From NCBI RefSeq assembly GCF_013409305.1, contig NZ_JACBZJ010000001.1, positions 1,550,001 through 1,614,000 on the forward strand: a DNA stretch of 64,000 bases, given 5' to 3'. Shown here in pieces: positions 22,834 to 33,422 of this stretch. The notes under the pieces are model-generated. The model saw nothing but the letters and a program-made list of their open reading frames with translations. It was not told the DNA's origin and did no database searches. Numbering within the stretch: position 1 is the first letter of the stretch; every line of letters begins with the position of its first letter. This stretch comes from Cellulomonas soli. GTDB taxonomy: Bacteria; Actinomycetota; Actinomycetes; Actinomycetales; Cellulomonadaceae. The translations under genes and the position numbers were made by a program.

Positions 22834-24852
22834 TCAGGACAGGGTGATCTCCGCCAGCTCGATGCGGAAGCCACCGTCGGGCGCGGTCGGCAGGCGATCG
22901 AACCACAGGACGACCGTCGAGGTGTCCACCGGGGTGGCGAACGTCAGCACCGTCTCCGGGCCCAGCGTTCCCTCCGCGAGCAGCGTGCCTCCCGACGGGT
23001 TCGCCGCGTCGGACTGCCGCACCTGCACGTTGCCGCCCGCGCCGTTGACCTGCAGCGTCACCGAGGACACGGTCGACGTCTCCTGCAGGGTGAGCACGAG
23101 CGCCACACCTGGCTTGAAGCCCGCGAAGTCGTCGGCCTTGTACGTCATCGTGTACCAGAAGGTCGACGGGTCACCGTCTCGGGCGCGGTCCACGGCCTCC
23201 TGGTGCTCACCGTCGGCGTCCGAGGGGTCGACCGACTGGATCGAGGCGATCACCGGCGCGACGCCGGACACCGGGGTCGTCGCGGACGCGCTCGGCTCAC
23301 CCGCGCTGCCGGACGGTTCGGCCGACGTCTGCGTGCCCTGCGAGCTCGTGGTCTGGGCGGCGGGCGAGCCACCGGCGTCAGGGCCGAAGAACAACGCCCG
23401 GAAGGCCAGGATGACGCCGATGAGCACGACGACGGCGACCGCGCCGAGCACGATCGCTGTCGGGTCGGACCGCCGCTTGCGCGGGGCCTCCTCGACGCCG
23501 AAGTCCTCCCACTCGAGGTCTCCGCCCGCAGGCTGCTGAGGACCTGCCCCGCCCGACGGCGCGAACGCCGGCGGCGGCACCGACGGCCCCGGGGCCGCCC
23601 CGAAGGCCGACGCGCGCGCCGGTGCCGGTGGCATGGCCGGTGGCAGGGGCAGGGCGGCAGGCGGGCCCGCGTACGGGGCAGCGCCACCGGGCGCGCCGAG
23701 CGGCGCCGACGGCGGGACCGGGGTTCCGGGAGTGCCCGCGCCGGGCGGAGGGAGCACAGGCCCGGTGCCGAGGCCGCCGACCGGTCCGAAGGCGCTCGTG
23801 CGGCCCGGCGTGGCCGGTGGCGGGGTGCCGGGCAGGTTGGCGCCGGGCAGCGCCTGGTCGGCGAACGCGGACCGCACGGACTGGCGCTGCACCTGCGGCG
23901 GGGTGAACGCCTGGGGCGGCGGAGGGGTGAACGCCTGGGTCGGCGGACCGTCGTCGTAGTCGTACTCGGGGGCGACGTCAGGGCCGGGACCGACAGAGGA
24001 CGAGGCGGCGACCGCCGCCCCGACGATCGGCCAGTCCTGCTGCGCCGGCATCTCCTCGGCAGCCTGGGACAGGCCGACGGTCCGGATCGAGCCCCACGGC
24101 TCGAGCTCACGGACGACCTCACCCGGGGAGTGCGGTCCGTCGACGTGCACGCCGAGCGTCACGGCGCACAGCGTGTCGAGATCGTTCGGCACACCGGCGA
24201 CCAGGTCGGCCGGTGCGACGGGCCCCTGCTCGGACACGGGTGCTGCGGGAAGCGCAGCCGGGGTCGCCGGCAGGTGCGCACCGGACGGCCAGAGACCGGT
24301 CAGGGCCGTGTACAGCAGCCGCACGAGCGCCACCGCGTCGGTCCGCGACGTGCTGCGCGCATCGCCACCGGTCAGGCCGAGCAGGGCGCCGTCGAGCGCC
24401 AGGCCGGTGACGAGCACGCGGCCGTCGGGCGCGACGTGCACGCTCGAGGGCCGCAGGGTCAGGTGGTGCACACCGCGGCGCCGGGCGACCTCGAGCGCGG
24501 AGGCGACCTCCCCGACGAGCGCACGGGCCTGGTCCGCGGTGAGCGGCCCGCGCGCCACGAGCTGGTCGAGCGAGGGGCCCGCGACCTGCTCGGTCACGAC
24601 GTAGCCCGTGTCCTCGTGCATCCCGACGTCCAGCACGCGCACCAGACGGGCGTCGGTGACGAGCGCGGCACGACGGGCGGCGTCGAGCGCCTGCGCCACG
24701 TCACCGGACTCCAGCACCCGCACCCTGACCGGACGGTCGAGGATCTGGTCGTTGCCCTCCCAGAGCGAGGTGCCCGGCAGGTCCGTGGACCCGGGTTCGA
24801 GCACGCGGTACCGGCCTGCCAGCACGGTGCCTCGTCCGACGACCTCGTTCAC
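22834..24852 (-). CDS. pseudokinase-like membrane protein associated with MurJ
   Basis: 672 residues, GTG start (24850-24852). The N-terminal 240 residues have protein-kinase-like character ([18 protein letters not shown] at the catalytic-loop position), but the HRD aspartate and the DFG motif are absent, so it is a pseudokinase. A long Pro/Gly/Ala-rich linker follows. One membrane segment lies near residues 465-490. The C-terminal extracellular domain resembles a discoidin-like sandwich. In M. tuberculosis the equivalent domains are fused to MurJ (Rv3910), where the phosphorylated pseudokinase recruits FhaA. Here they are a separate gene directly after murJ. Confidence 0.85.
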   Translation of the reverse strand: MNEVVGRGTVLAGRYRVLEPGSTDLPGTSLWEGNDQILDRPVRVRVLESGDVAQALDAARRAALVTDARLVRVLDVGMHEDTGYVVTEQVAGPSLDQLVARGPLTADQARALVGEVASALEVARRRGVHHLTLRPSSVHVAPDGRVLVTGLALDGALLGLTGGDARSTSRTDAVALVRLLYTALTGLWPSGAHLPATPAALPAAPVSEQGPVAPADLVAGVPNDLDTLCAVTLGVHVDGPHSPGEVVRELEPWGSIRTVGLSQAAEEMPAQQDWPIVGAAVAASSSVGPGPDVAPEYDYDDGPPTQAFTPPPPQAFTPPQVQRQSVRSAFADQALPGANLPGTPPPATPGRTSAFGPVGGLGTGPVLPPPGAGTPGTPVPPSAPLGAPGGAAPYAGPPAALPLPPAMPPAPARASAFGAAPGPSVPPPAFAPSGGAGPQQPAGGDLEWEDFGVEEAPRKRRSDPTAIVLGAVAVVVLIGVILAFRALFFGPDAGGSPAAQTTSSQGTQTSAEPSGSAGEPSASATTPVSGVAPVIASIQSVDPSDADGEHQEAVDRARDGDPSTFWYTMTYKADDFAGFKPGVALVLTLQETSTVSSVTLQVNGAGGNVQVRQSDAANPSGGTLLAEGTLGPETVLTFATPVDTSTVVLWFDRLPTAPDGGFRIELAEITLS

Positions 24853-24911
24853 GACACCTCCAGGGCTCTGCCCCCGCGGCCGGGGGCATCGGACATGCTA
24901 GACGTGCTGCT

Positions 24912-26552
24912 TCACCCGCGTCGCCGTCGTAGGCGTGCGACCAGCGGTCTGGTCAGGTCGTCGAGCTCCCGCACGTGCATGATCTTCAGCGCCACCACGT
25001 ACACCGCACCCATGACGAGCCCGACGACGACGCAGGTGACCAACCACCCGACAAGGCGATCCGGAACGTCGAGGAGCGCCGAGGTCGCAGCCCCTGCGCC
25101 GGCGGCGAGAACCGCGGCGACGAGTGCCTGAGCATGCGTACGCAGCACTCGTGGACCGTCGACGTGCACCAGGCGGGCGCGCAGACGCCACAGGGCAACC
25201 CCGGCCCCGAGGGCGTACGACAGGCTCATCGCGGCACCGGCACCGGCGACCCACCACTGGGGGTCGAGCAGCTCCCGCGAGAGCCAGGTCCCGATCGCGA
25301 CCACTGCAGCCATCGCCACCTGGACGGGCACCATGCCGCGAGCATCCTCGTACGCGTAGTAGACGCGCTGGCACATCGACCAGGCCCCGAAGAACGGCAG
25401 CCCCACGGCCATCGTCACCACGACACCGCTCACGGCGTGGGCCTCGGCCGCGGTGCCGGTCAGGATGACCAGACCGGTGAGCGGATACCCGAGCACGACC
25501 AGCACCGCGGTCGCGATCGTCGTGAACAGCCCGACGACCCTCAGACCGAGCGAGAGGGTCGAGCGGGCCCCGTCGGCGTCGCCGTCGTGTGCCTGCGCGG
25601 AGAGTCGGGTGAACAGCGCGGTGGCCAAGGAGACGGTGACCAGCGAGTGCGGCAGCATGAAGATCAGGAAGGCGTAGTCGTAGGCGGCGTTCCCGGCCAC
25701 CACGGCGCCCGGGCCCGCTGCGTGACTTGTCTGCGACGCGACGCGGGACACGACGATGTACCCGAGCTGTCCGACGAGCAGCCCGAGGAACGTCCAGACC
25801 GCCACCGTCCCGGCCCGGCTGAGCCCGTAGCCGCGTAGACCCCAGCGTGGGCGGTAGCGCACGCCCGCCCGCCGCATCGCCGGGTAGAGGACGGCCGCCT
25901 GGGCGATGACACCGAGGGTCGCGGAGACAGCCAGGAGGACGACCTGGCCGCTGCTCCAGGTCGACGCGAGGTTCACGTCGGTCTCGCGGGCATTCCCGAA
26001 CACGGCGATGAACACGCCGAAGCCGGCGATCGAGACGAGGTTGTTGGCCACGGGCGCCCACATGTACGGCCCGAACGAGCCGCGTGCGTTGAGCACCTGT
26101 CCGAGCAGGGCGTACGCCCCGTAGAAGAACAGCTGAGGGATGCACCAGTACGCGAAGGACACCGCCAGCGCGTGCTGAGAGGCGCTTCCGGAGTCGGAGT
26201 AGATGTCGACGAGCAGGGGCGCTGCGAGCGTGAGGACCGCTGCGACGGCGCCGAGGACGACGAAGCCGAACGTGAGCAGCCGGTCGACGTAGTCCTGCCC
26301 GGCGTCCCGCTTGTAGGCGCGGACGACCTGCGGCACGAGGATCGCGTTCAGCACGCCGCCGGCGAGCAGCATGTACAGCACGTTGGGAAGCTTGTTGGCG
26401 ACCGCGAAGGCGTCGGCTGCCTGACCCGTCGCGCCGATCGCGGCGACGAGGACCATGCCGCGCAGCAGGCCGAGCACGCGCGACACGGCGGTACCCGACG
26501 CCATCAGGGCGGAGGCGCGACCCAGGGCCCCGTTCGACGTGGTCTGGCTCAA
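24912..26552 (-). CDS. murJ: lipid II flippase MurJ (MviN)
   Basis: 546-residue polytopic membrane protein of the MviN/MOP family, with about 14 hydrophobic segments. The family motif ADAFAVANKLPNVLYMLLAGG is at about residues 46-66, and QVLNARGSFGPYMWAPVANN near 150. It flips lipid II across the membrane for peptidoglycan synthesis. The TTG start (26550-26552) follows GAGGAGAAG and overlaps the stop of the upstream DUF6049 gene (TTGA). The much longer open frame upstream is a shadow of that gene. It is not fused to the kinase-like domain seen in mycobacteria. Confidence 0.93.
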   Translation of the reverse strand: MSQTTSNGALGRASALMASGTAVSRVLGLLRGMVLVAAIGATGQAADAFAVANKLPNVLYMLLAGGVLNAILVPQVVRAYKRDAGQDYVDRLLTFGFVVLGAVAAVLTLAAPLLVDIYSDSGSASQHALAVSFAYWCIPQLFFYGAYALLGQVLNARGSFGPYMWAPVANNLVSIAGFGVFIAVFGNARETDVNLASTWSSGQVVLLAVSATLGVIAQAAVLYPAMRRAGVRYRPRWGLRGYGLSRAGTVAVWTFLGLLVGQLGYIVVSRVASQTSHAAGPGAVVAGNAAYDYAFLIFMLPHSLVTVSLATALFTRLSAQAHDGDADGARSTLSLGLRVVGLFTTIATAVLVVLGYPLTGLVILTGTAAEAHAVSGVVVTMAVGLPFFGAWSMCQRVYYAYEDARGMVPVQVAMAAVVAIGTWLSRELLDPQWWVAGAGAAMSLSYALGAGVALWRLRARLVHVDGPRVLRTHAQALVAAVLAAGAGAATSALLDVPDRLVGWLVTCVVVGLVMGAVYVVALKIMHVRELDDLTRPLVARLRRRRG

Positions 26553-28804
26553 CGCTTCTCCTCGGTCGGTGCGGGACGGACGGCCGCGGTCGTGCCGGTG
26601 GCGGGTGCGCCGCCGCCGAGCACGCCGACGGATGCCACCTCGCCGGTCGCGATGGCCTCGGCCTCGGTCCGCGCGCCGCGGCGGGCCGACTGCCCGCGTC
26701 GGACGGTGCGGACGATGCCCAGCACGAGGCCCACGGCGAGCAGGATGCCGACGACGACCGTGCCGACGCCCTCGATGGTCGGGGAGACGCGCGCGGTGAA
26801 CTCGACGGTCGGGGACACGACGTGGCCGGTCGCGGTGGTCAGCAGGGCGTCGACCCGCACCTCGCAGTTGGCCGTGGCGGTCAGCGCGACGGGGACGGTC
26901 TCCTGCGCGCCGGCGGCGACGGTCACCGTGGGGGAGTCGTCGGCGGTCAGGCACGCCTTCGCCGGGCGCAGCTCGACCGTGACGGTCGCGGCGGTGGCCA
27001 GGTCGTTGCGCACGACGACGCGCACGTCGGAGTGGGTGCTGACGACGTTGGTGTTGCTCAGCGGCGCGATCGACAGCCCGGCGAGCCGCTCCTGCGTACC
27101 GGCCACGGCCTGCTGGACGAGGGCCGCGCGCCCGGCAGGGTCGTCCCGCCAGGCGACGGCCAGCGGGGCGACGAGGCTCTCGTCGACGCCGGTGAGCAGC
27201 GAGGTGGGATCGTCGCTCACCGAGGCGAACGCCTGGGCGTCGGCGCGTGCGGTGGCCAGGGCGTTCACCTCGGCGGCCGACAGCTCCTGCTCGGTGCGGG
27301 CCGTCGTGGGCAGGGGCGAGCGGTCGGCACCGGTGTCGGACGAGCCGATCAGGGTGGAGACGGGGGTGGCCTGGAGCCACGGAGCGGACTCGAGGGCGTC
27401 GAGCACGGCGGTGGCGGTCGGGACGTCGGGGTCCCAGTCGCGGGCGGGCGCGAGCAGCAGGTGCTGCACGTTGGCCGCGTCCTCGCGGGTGGCGACGGCG
27501 GTCTCGGCGAGCACGCGCTGCACGGTGGTGGCGGTCGTGGCCCCGGGCTCGACGGACGTCGGGTCGGTGAGCAGCGCGTCGAGCGTGGCGTCGGGGACGA
27601 GCACGTCCTGGGTTCCGGCGGAGGTGTCGACGCTCGTCCGTGAGCCGGCGGTCACGCGCAGGTCGGTGGGGACGAGGAGGTCGGACCCGACCACCAGCGT
27701 GCCCACGCCGAGCGTGGCGGCGAGTGCTGCGGTGGAGCTGTCGGTCCCGGTGGGGGGCGCCCAGAGCAGGTCGGTCCGGGGTGTCACGCCGAACGTGTCG
27801 TCCGGGGTCGCGGCGGACAGGTCGCGTGCGACCCCGACGAGGTCGGCGTGCCCGGCGTGGGCTGCCGCCGCGAGGTCCGGGTCGGACCAGGGCAGGGCGA
27901 ACACGTCGCGGCCCGGGAGCGTGCGCGTGGTCACCTCGTCGAACCAGGTGCGGGCGTGCGGGCCGCCCGCCTCGGCCTCCTCGAGGAGCGCGGGGTCGAC
28001 GGCCCAGGCGACCGACGGGTGCCCGCGGGTGACGGCGAGCAGGTCGGCGAGCCGGCCCTCGGGGGAGGTGAGCGACTCCAGGGCGCTCTCGTCGACCGTC
28101 GGTGCGGTCGCGTCGGCGTCGACCGGGACGTCCTCGTCCGAGGTCGCGGTGGACTCGTCCTCGGTCGTGGTCGTGACGGAGGTCGCCGGGCCGACGACGG
28201 GAAACAGCACGGACACCCGGGTCTGCGCGACGTCCTCGGCGGTCAGCCAGAGCAGGAAGGTGCGCTGCAACCCGACCCGGCGGCCTCCGTCGCCGATCTC
28301 GAGCGACAGCCCGCGGGGGCCCCAGGAGTCGGCGTACTCGAGCAGGCCGATGGCCGCGGCCGGGACGGTGACCTCGACGGGCGCGGTCGCCCCGGGGGCC
28401 AGGGGTTCGGTCAGGGTGACCTGCGCGGTGGGGCGCCCGGCTGCGGCGGTCGGCGCCAGGTCCGTCCATGCCTGCAGCTCGGCCCGGGTCGAGGGTCGGA
28501 ACCGGTTGAGCAGGACCGTCGCCCGGGGGTGCTCGATCGTGGTGTCGCCGTCGTTGCGGACGGTGGCACGTACGACGAGGTCCTGACCCGGCCGCAGCAC
28601 GGCGGGGGAGACCTCGCTGATCTGCACGGTCACCGGCATCGTGTCGGTGCCCGTGGCGGTCGCGGAGGAGCCCACGGAAGTCGTGGCGCCCGCCGGGGCG
28701 ACCAGGGGACCGACGACGAACGGCAGGGCCAGGAGGGTGGCGAGCACCGCACGCAGAGACCGGCGGGGCGAACGGCCCGGCAGGGCGGGGGCAGGACGGG
28801 TCAT
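26549..28804 (-). CDS. DUF6049 family secreted/membrane protein
   Basis: 751 residues. An N-terminal signal peptide (Arg-rich, then a hydrophobic stretch ending APAGA near residue 40) precedes a large extracellular region rich in Thr/Ala/Asp. A C-terminal membrane segment is at about residues 683-705, followed by a short basic cytoplasmic tail. It is the positional equivalent of Rv3909 in the mycobacterial nudix-Rv3909-murJ cluster. Function unknown; an envelope role beside MurJ is inferred. ATG start overlaps the nudix stop (ATGA). Confidence 0.85.
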   Translation of the reverse strand: MTRPAPALPGRSPRRSLRAVLATLLALPFVVGPLVAPAGATTSVGSSATATGTDTMPVTVQISEVSPAVLRPGQDLVVRATVRNDGDTTIEHPRATVLLNRFRPSTRAELQAWTDLAPTAAAGRPTAQVTLTEPLAPGATAPVEVTVPAAAIGLLEYADSWGPRGLSLEIGDGGRRVGLQRTFLLWLTAEDVAQTRVSVLFPVVGPATSVTTTTEDESTATSDEDVPVDADATAPTVDESALESLTSPEGRLADLLAVTRGHPSVAWAVDPALLEEAEAGGPHARTWFDEVTTRTLPGRDVFALPWSDPDLAAAAHAGHADLVGVARDLSAATPDDTFGVTPRTDLLWAPPTGTDSSTAALAATLGVGTLVVGSDLLVPTDLRVTAGSRTSVDTSAGTQDVLVPDATLDALLTDPTSVEPGATTATTVQRVLAETAVATREDAANVQHLLLAPARDWDPDVPTATAVLDALESAPWLQATPVSTLIGSSDTGADRSPLPTTARTEQELSAAEVNALATARADAQAFASVSDDPTSLLTGVDESLVAPLAVAWRDDPAGRAALVQQAVAGTQERLAGLSIAPLSNTNVVSTHSDVRVVVRNDLATAATVTVELRPAKACLTADDSPTVTVAAGAQETVPVALTATANCEVRVDALLTTATGHVVSPTVEFTARVSPTIEGVGTVVVGILLAVGLVLGIVRTVRRGQSARRGARTEAEAIATGEVASVGVLGGGAPATGTTAAVRPAPTEEKR

Positions 28805-29352
28805 GCGTCGCCGACGAGCACCACGAGCGCGGCCTCGGCGAGCCTCCGCTCGTTCGGGTAGGCGAGCCGGCTGTGCAGCTCGGCCACGGGTACCCAGGCG
28901 GCGTCCTCGGCCTCGCCGTCGGGGTCGCCCTCGACGCTCAGCTCACCGCCGACGGCTCCGAGCAGGAAGTGGTGCACGACCTTGTGCACGCGGCGGTCCT
29001 CGCCGCTGAACCAGTAGTCGATGACCCCGAGCCGGCGGACGATCTGCCCGACGATGCCGGTCTCCTCGGCGATCTCACGGATCGCGGCCTCCTCGGGCGT
29101 CTCGGTGCCCTCGAGGTGGCCCTTCGGCAGGCACCACTCGAGGCGACCGGCCCGGTTGCGGCGGGCGATCACGGCGGCGTGGTGCACCCCGTCGAACTGG
29201 AGGACGACGATGCCGCCGGCCGACGTCTCGTCGACGACGGGCAGCGGGCCTACGTGCCGGGGGGGAGGTGTGCGCCGGTCGATGCGCAGCGCATGACCAC
29301 CGGGCGGCGAGGGGACGCCACCGGGCACGTCGGGGTGCGCCGGGCTGGACAT
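28801..29352 (-). CDS. Nudix hydrolase
   Basis: 183 residues with a complete Nudix box [20 protein letters not shown], matching Gx5Ex7REUxEExGU. It probably hydrolyses a nucleotide diphosphate derivative; the substrate is not deducible. Equivalent to Rv3908 in the mycobacterial murJ cluster. ATG at 29350-29352, 45 bp from the divergent pcnA start. Overlaps the next gene by 4 bp. Confidence 0.93.
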   Translation of the reverse strand: MSSPAHPDVPGGVPSPPGGHALRIDRRTPPPRHVGPLPVVDETSAGGIVVLQFDGVHHAAVIARRNRAGRLEWCLPKGHLEGTETPEEAAIREIAEETGIVGQIVRRLGVIDYWFSGEDRRVHKVVHHFLLGAVGGELSVEGDPDGEAEDAAWVPVAELHSRLAYPNERRLAEAALVVLVGDA

Positions 29353-29397
29353 GCCCGACACTGTAGCCACTTCGTCCATCTGGCAGGCTTGGGCGTC

Positions 29398-30903
29398 GTG
29401 CCGCCCGTCGACGATCCCCGAGACCCCGAGACCACCGCCGCCGCCGTGCTCGCGCTGCAGAAGCGTGCGCTGGCCGTGCTGGCGGGCCTCGCGCCGGAGG
29501 CTCTCGAGCTCGGCGCGCTGTTCCGCGACGCGGGTCACGAGCTGTCCCTGGTGGGGGGACCCGTGCGGGATGCCTTCCTCGGGCGGGTGTCCTCCGACCT
29601 CGACTTCGCGTCGTCGGCGACCCCTGACGAGACGCAGGCGATCCTGGCCCGCTGGGGTGACGCGCACTGGGACATCGGCCGTGAGTTCGGCACGATCGGC
29701 GCGATGAGGCACGGCCGCTCCGGTGGTGCGGACGTCGTCGTCGAGGTGACCACGTACCGGTCCGATGAGTACGACCCGGCGTCCCGCAAGCCGGTCGTGG
29801 CGTTCGGCGACAACCTCGAGGGCGACCTGTCGCGCCGGGACTTCACGGTCAACGCGATGGCCGTGCGGGTGCCGGAGCTGACGTTCGTCGACCCGTTCGA
29901 CGGGCTGAGCGACCTGGCGCGCGGCCTGCTGCGCACCCCGATCGACCCGCGGCGCTCGTTCGACGACGACCCGCTGCGCATGATGCGGGCCGCGCGGTTC
30001 GCCGCACAGCTCGGCTTCGCGGTCGACCCCGCAGCTACCGAGGCGATCGTGGAGATGGCCGACCGGATCTCGATCGTGTCGGCCGAGCGGGTCCGCGACG
30101 AGCTGGTGAAGCTGCTCCTGTCGGCGGAGCCGCGTGCGGGGCTGCAGGTGCTGGTGGAGACCGGCCTGGCCGACCACGTGCTGCCCGAGCTGCCGGCGCT
30201 GCGCCTGGAGATCGACGAGCACCACCGGCACAAGGACGTCTACGAGCACTCGCTGACCGTTCTCGACAAGGCGATCGCGCTGGAGACGGGCCCCGACGGC
30301 GCCGTGCCGGGTCCGGACCTGGTGCTGCGCCTGGCCGCGCTGCTGCACGACATCGGCAAGCCCCGCACCCGACGGTTCGAGGACGGCGGCGGCGTGAGCT
30401 TCCACCACCACGAGGTCGTCGGCGCCAAGCTCGCCGCCAAGCGCCTCAAGGAGCTGCGGTTCGACAAGGCGACCGTGCAGGCCGTGGCCCGGCTCACCGA
30501 GCTGCACCTGCGGTTCCACGGCTACGGCGAGGGTGGCTGGACGGACTCGGCCGTGCGCCGGTACGTGACCGACGCGGGCCCGCTGCTGGAGCGTCTGCAC
30601 CGGCTGACCCGTTCGGACTGCACCACCCGCAACGTGCGCAAGGCGGCCCGGCTGTCCGCCGCGTACGACGACCTCGAGGTGCGGATCGCCCGGCTGCGCG
30701 AGCAGGAGGAGCTGGGCTCGATCCGCCCCGACCTCGACGGCACGCAGATCATGGAGATCCTCGGGATCGGTCCGGGCCGTGAGGTCGGTACCGCCTACAA
30801 GTACCTGCTCGAGCTGCGCATGGAGCGCGGACCGCTCGGCGAGGACACGGCCCGCGCCGAGCTCCTCGCGTGGTGGTCGGCGCAGGGGGACGTCACGCCC
30901 TGA
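29398..30903 (+). CDS. pcnA: CCA tRNA nucleotidyltransferase / poly(A) polymerase family
   Basis: 501 residues. The nucleotidyltransferase head motif [22 protein letters not shown] carries GG and DxD residues near 50-70, with [11 protein letters not shown] nearby. An HD domain follows ([16 protein letters not shown]). Rv3907c is the mycobacterial counterpart. The start is placed at GTG 29398; frames upstream are antisense to the nudix gene. Its 3' end overlaps the convergent MFS gene by 11 bp. Confidence 0.92.
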   Translation: MPPVDDPRDPETTAAAVLALQKRALAVLAGLAPEALELGALFRDAGHELSLVGGPVRDAFLGRVSSDLDFASSATPDETQAILARWGDAHWDIGREFGTIGAMRHGRSGGADVVVEVTTYRSDEYDPASRKPVVAFGDNLEGDLSRRDFTVNAMAVRVPELTFVDPFDGLSDLARGLLRTPIDPRRSFDDDPLRMMRAARFAAQLGFAVDPAATEAIVEMADRISIVSAERVRDELVKLLLSAEPRAGLQVLVETGLADHVLPELPALRLEIDEHHRHKDVYEHSLTVLDKAIALETGPDGAVPGPDLVLRLAALLHDIGKPRTRRFEDGGGVSFHHHEVVGAKLAAKRLKELRFDKATVQAVARLTELHLRFHGYGEGGWTDSAVRRYVTDAGPLLERLHRLTRSDCTTRNVRKAARLSAAYDDLEVRIARLREQEELGSIRPDLDGTQIMEILGIGPGREVGTAYKYLLELRMERGPLGEDTARAELLAWWSAQGDVTP

Positions 30904-32203
30904 CCGGCTCCGGGGCGAGGTCGACGGGGGCGGGCGTGCGGGCACCCCACCGGAAGAGCACCGCCGCGGTCACCAGGTAGGCGACGGCGAGGGCGCCGAA
31001 CACACCGCGGGACCATCCCTCGTCCGGCAGGGTGAACGCCGCCAGCGCGGCGGCACCGACGAACGCCACGTTGTACAGGACGTCGTAGAACGCGAACGCC
31101 CGCCCCCGGAACGCGTCCTCGGTGTCGCGCTGGACGATCGTGTCGACCGCGATCTTGGTGCCCTGCGCGGCGAGCCCCAGCAGCGTCGCCCCGGCCAGCA
31201 CCACGGCGCGTGCGGGCGAGGTGAGGAGCAGCACCTGGCTGGCCGCGGCGAGCAGCAGCATGATCGTGATCCAGGCCAGCGAGCCGGTGTACCGGGACAG
31301 GGTCGGGGTGAGGAGCACCGCGAAGAAGCCCCCGACACCGGTGAGCCCGATCACGAGCGCGAAGGTCGCCAGCCCGGCGTCGGCGTCGCCCGGGTCGGAG
31401 AGGAGGTTGCGGGAGATGAGGATCGCGGCGATGAACACGACGCCGTAGAGGAACCGGTGCACCGCCATCACGAGCAGGCCCTGCCCCGGTGTGCGTCGGG
31501 CCACCAGGTAGCGGGCCCCGTGCGCGAGACCGCGGGCGACCCGGGCGATCTCGTTGGTGATCGCCTGCTCGGCGGGCTTCTCGGGGCCCAGCAGCGTGCG
31601 GGTCATCCGCAGCGCGAGCAGGGCCGCGGTGCCGAAGACGAACGACGCGCAGAGCAGGGCCGCGGAGTCCTTCAACCGTCCGGGATCGAGCGTCATCCCC
31701 AGCAGCACGCCGATGCCGCCGCCGAGGAACGCTGCTCCGGCACCCAGCGTCGGGGTCAGCGAGTTGGCGGTGAGCAGCAGAGGGCCGTCCACGACGCGCG
31801 GCAGACCTGCGGACAGACCCGCGAGCAGGAACCGGTTGACCGACAGCGCCGCGAGCCCGAGCACCGAGATCCACACGGTGACACCGCCGGTGAGCATGAG
31901 CAGCGCCATCGCGAGCGTGAGCACGACGCGCACCGCGTTGCCCCACGCGAGCACCTGGCGGCGCTGCCAGCGGTCGAGCAGCACGCCGGCGAAAGGGCCG
32001 ACGATCGTGAACGGCGCGAGCATCACGGCGAACGCCCCCGCGATCGCCGGCGCGGTGCCCTGGCTCTCGGGGGAGAAGAACAGCAGGGACGCCAGACCGA
32101 CCTGGAACATGCCGTCGCCGGTCTGCGACACCAGGCGCACCGCGAAGAGCTTGCGGAAGTCGGGCAGACGCAGCAGCGTCCGCAGCTCGGTGATCACCTG
32201 CAC
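30893..32203 (-). CDS. MFS transporter (putative exporter)
   Basis: 436 residues, about 12 hydrophobic segments. The loop motif [21 protein letters not shown] resembles the MFS motif between TM2 and TM3. Start GTG 32201-32203 preceded by GAGGA; the longer upstream frame is antisense to the next gene. The substrate is unknown; the enterobactin-exporter-like architecture suggests efflux. Confidence 0.85.
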   Translation of the reverse strand: MQVITELRTLLRLPDFRKLFAVRLVSQTGDGMFQVGLASLLFFSPESQGTAPAIAGAFAVMLAPFTIVGPFAGVLLDRWQRRQVLAWGNAVRVVLTLAMALLMLTGGVTVWISVLGLAALSVNRFLLAGLSAGLPRVVDGPLLLTANSLTPTLGAGAAFLGGGIGVLLGMTLDPGRLKDSAALLCASFVFGTAALLALRMTRTLLGPEKPAEQAITNEIARVARGLAHGARYLVARRTPGQGLLVMAVHRFLYGVVFIAAILISRNLLSDPGDADAGLATFALVIGLTGVGGFFAVLLTPTLSRYTGSLAWITIMLLLAAASQVLLLTSPARAVVLAGATLLGLAAQGTKIAVDTIVQRDTEDAFRGRAFAFYDVLYNVAFVGAAALAAFTLPDEGWSRGVFGALAVAYLVTAAVLFRWGARTPAPVDLAPEPVRA

Positions 32204-32390
32204 CGGCTCATCCTCGCACCCGGCTGTCGCCCGCCGGTGGGGCCTGGTGTCGGGCCTCACCCGCGTGCCGGCCGTCACCTGGTGCCTGAGCTGACCGAGA
32301 GGGGCCGCCGATACGATGCTCGGCGGATCACCGAGGATCAGGTCGGCTGCACGAGCCGGCGCGCGGCGCACGGACAAGGAGAGAGCCGAC

Positions 32391-32930
32391 GTGGAGAGCA
32401 CCGGTGACGAGTGGGGCGACCTGGTGGACCAACTGCGCGAGCAGGTCACCGTTCAGGTTCCGCACGACGTCGACGTGCGGCCCACCGAGGACGGTTTCGC
32501 CGTCGGCTATCCCGAACCGCTGGTGATGCGCGGGCCGGACGGGCCGAGCGTCTCGTGCCTGTGGTCCTTGGTGAGGTGCGAGCCGTCGACGATGACGTTC
32601 CAGATCGTCGACGTCGTCACGGAGGGCGAGGCCAGCTGGTTCGAGGGGAGCCTGACGGCGAGCGGCTTCCGCGGCCGGGTGTCGGGGGACCGCTCGGCGT
32701 CTGTGTACGGCACCCTGCCGGACGGGAGCCATGGACTCCTGGAGAAGCGGGTGCACAGTGCGAAGGTGCTGCACACGGCGATCAGGGAGCCGGCCGCGGC
32801 GCTGGGATGGCAGGAGAAGCAGCCCGCGTCGGCGATCGTCGGCAAGACGGTCGCGATCGTCACCGGGATCGGCCTCCTGCTCGGCCTGGGTGGTGTGGCG
32901 GCCCTCGCCCTGACCGGGCGTCTGGGCTGA
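32391..32930 (+). CDS. hypothetical protein with C-terminal membrane anchor
   Basis: 179 residues, not a family I recognise. Start GTG 32391 with AAGGAGAG 8 nt upstream. A soluble N-terminal domain (residues 1-140, mixed alpha/beta pattern) is followed by one hydrophobic segment at about residues 148-176 ending the protein. This fits a tail-anchored protein facing the cytoplasm. It lies divergent from the MFS gene. Confidence 0.7.
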   Translation: MESTGDEWGDLVDQLREQVTVQVPHDVDVRPTEDGFAVGYPEPLVMRGPDGPSVSCLWSLVRCEPSTMTFQIVDVVTEGEASWFEGSLTASGFRGRVSGDRSASVYGTLPDGSHGLLEKRVHSAKVLHTAIREPAAALGWQEKQPASAIVGKTVAIVTGIGLLLGLGGVAALALTGRLG

Positions 32931-32940
32931 GGCGCGCCCC

Positions 32941-33417
32941 TCACGATTGGCTTCGTTCACCCGCCGACAGGCTCGTGAGCACCGACGTGAACTCGGGACC
33001 GACGACCGGGAGCTGGTCGGCGAGGCAGGCCGCCGTCAGGCGCAGCACCGCGATCGACCCGTCCTCCTGGGTGTCCCCGACCAGCCCGTCGAGCTGGCGC
33101 AGGTCGTAGTCCCTGCCCAGCACCCGGGTGCGCGCGCCGAGCAGTTGGCTCAGGCCCGGTGCGCCGCCGCCCGGCTCGGCGAGGGCCAGCTGAAGCCGTT
33201 CGGCCCCGCCGGCCTGCCGGGCGAACGCCTGGACGGCCTCGTCCGCGAGCGTCTCGAGAGAGGCGCGCGGGGGCAGCAGCACGCGCCGCACGCTCATCAC
33301 CGGGGTGTACCCGGAGGCCAGCCCGCGGCGCACCGCGACAGCCTCGGCGTCGGCGACGCCCGCGGACACCGGGTCCACCGGTGTCCACAGGTCGTTCGGC
33401 CACCGCAGGGTCGTCAT
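32941..33417 (-). CDS. hypothetical protein downstream of T7SS-like substrate
   Basis: 158 residues, soluble, ATG at 33415-33417. No family recognised. It is 5 bp after the stop of the WXG-type gene and in the same operon, so a chaperone or immunity role is possible; nothing in the sequence proves it. Confidence 0.65.
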   Translation of the reverse strand: MTTLRWPNDLWTPVDPVSAGVADAEAVAVRRGLASGYTPVMSVRRVLLPPRASLETLADEAVQAFARQAGGAERLQLALAEPGGGAPGLSQLLGARTRVLGRDYDLRQLDGLVGDTQEDGSIAVLRLTAACLADQLPVVGPEFTSVLTSLSAGERSQS

Positions 33418-33422
33418 CGCCC

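Noticed and set aside
24912..28469. 1185-codon version of murJ
   Set aside because: The first 640 codons are a frame-shifted shadow of the DUF6049 gene; the MurJ fold begins at TTG 26552 with a good RBS.
28873..30903. 676-codon pcnA
   Set aside because: The first 175 codons are antisense to the nudix gene; homology starts after GTG 29398.
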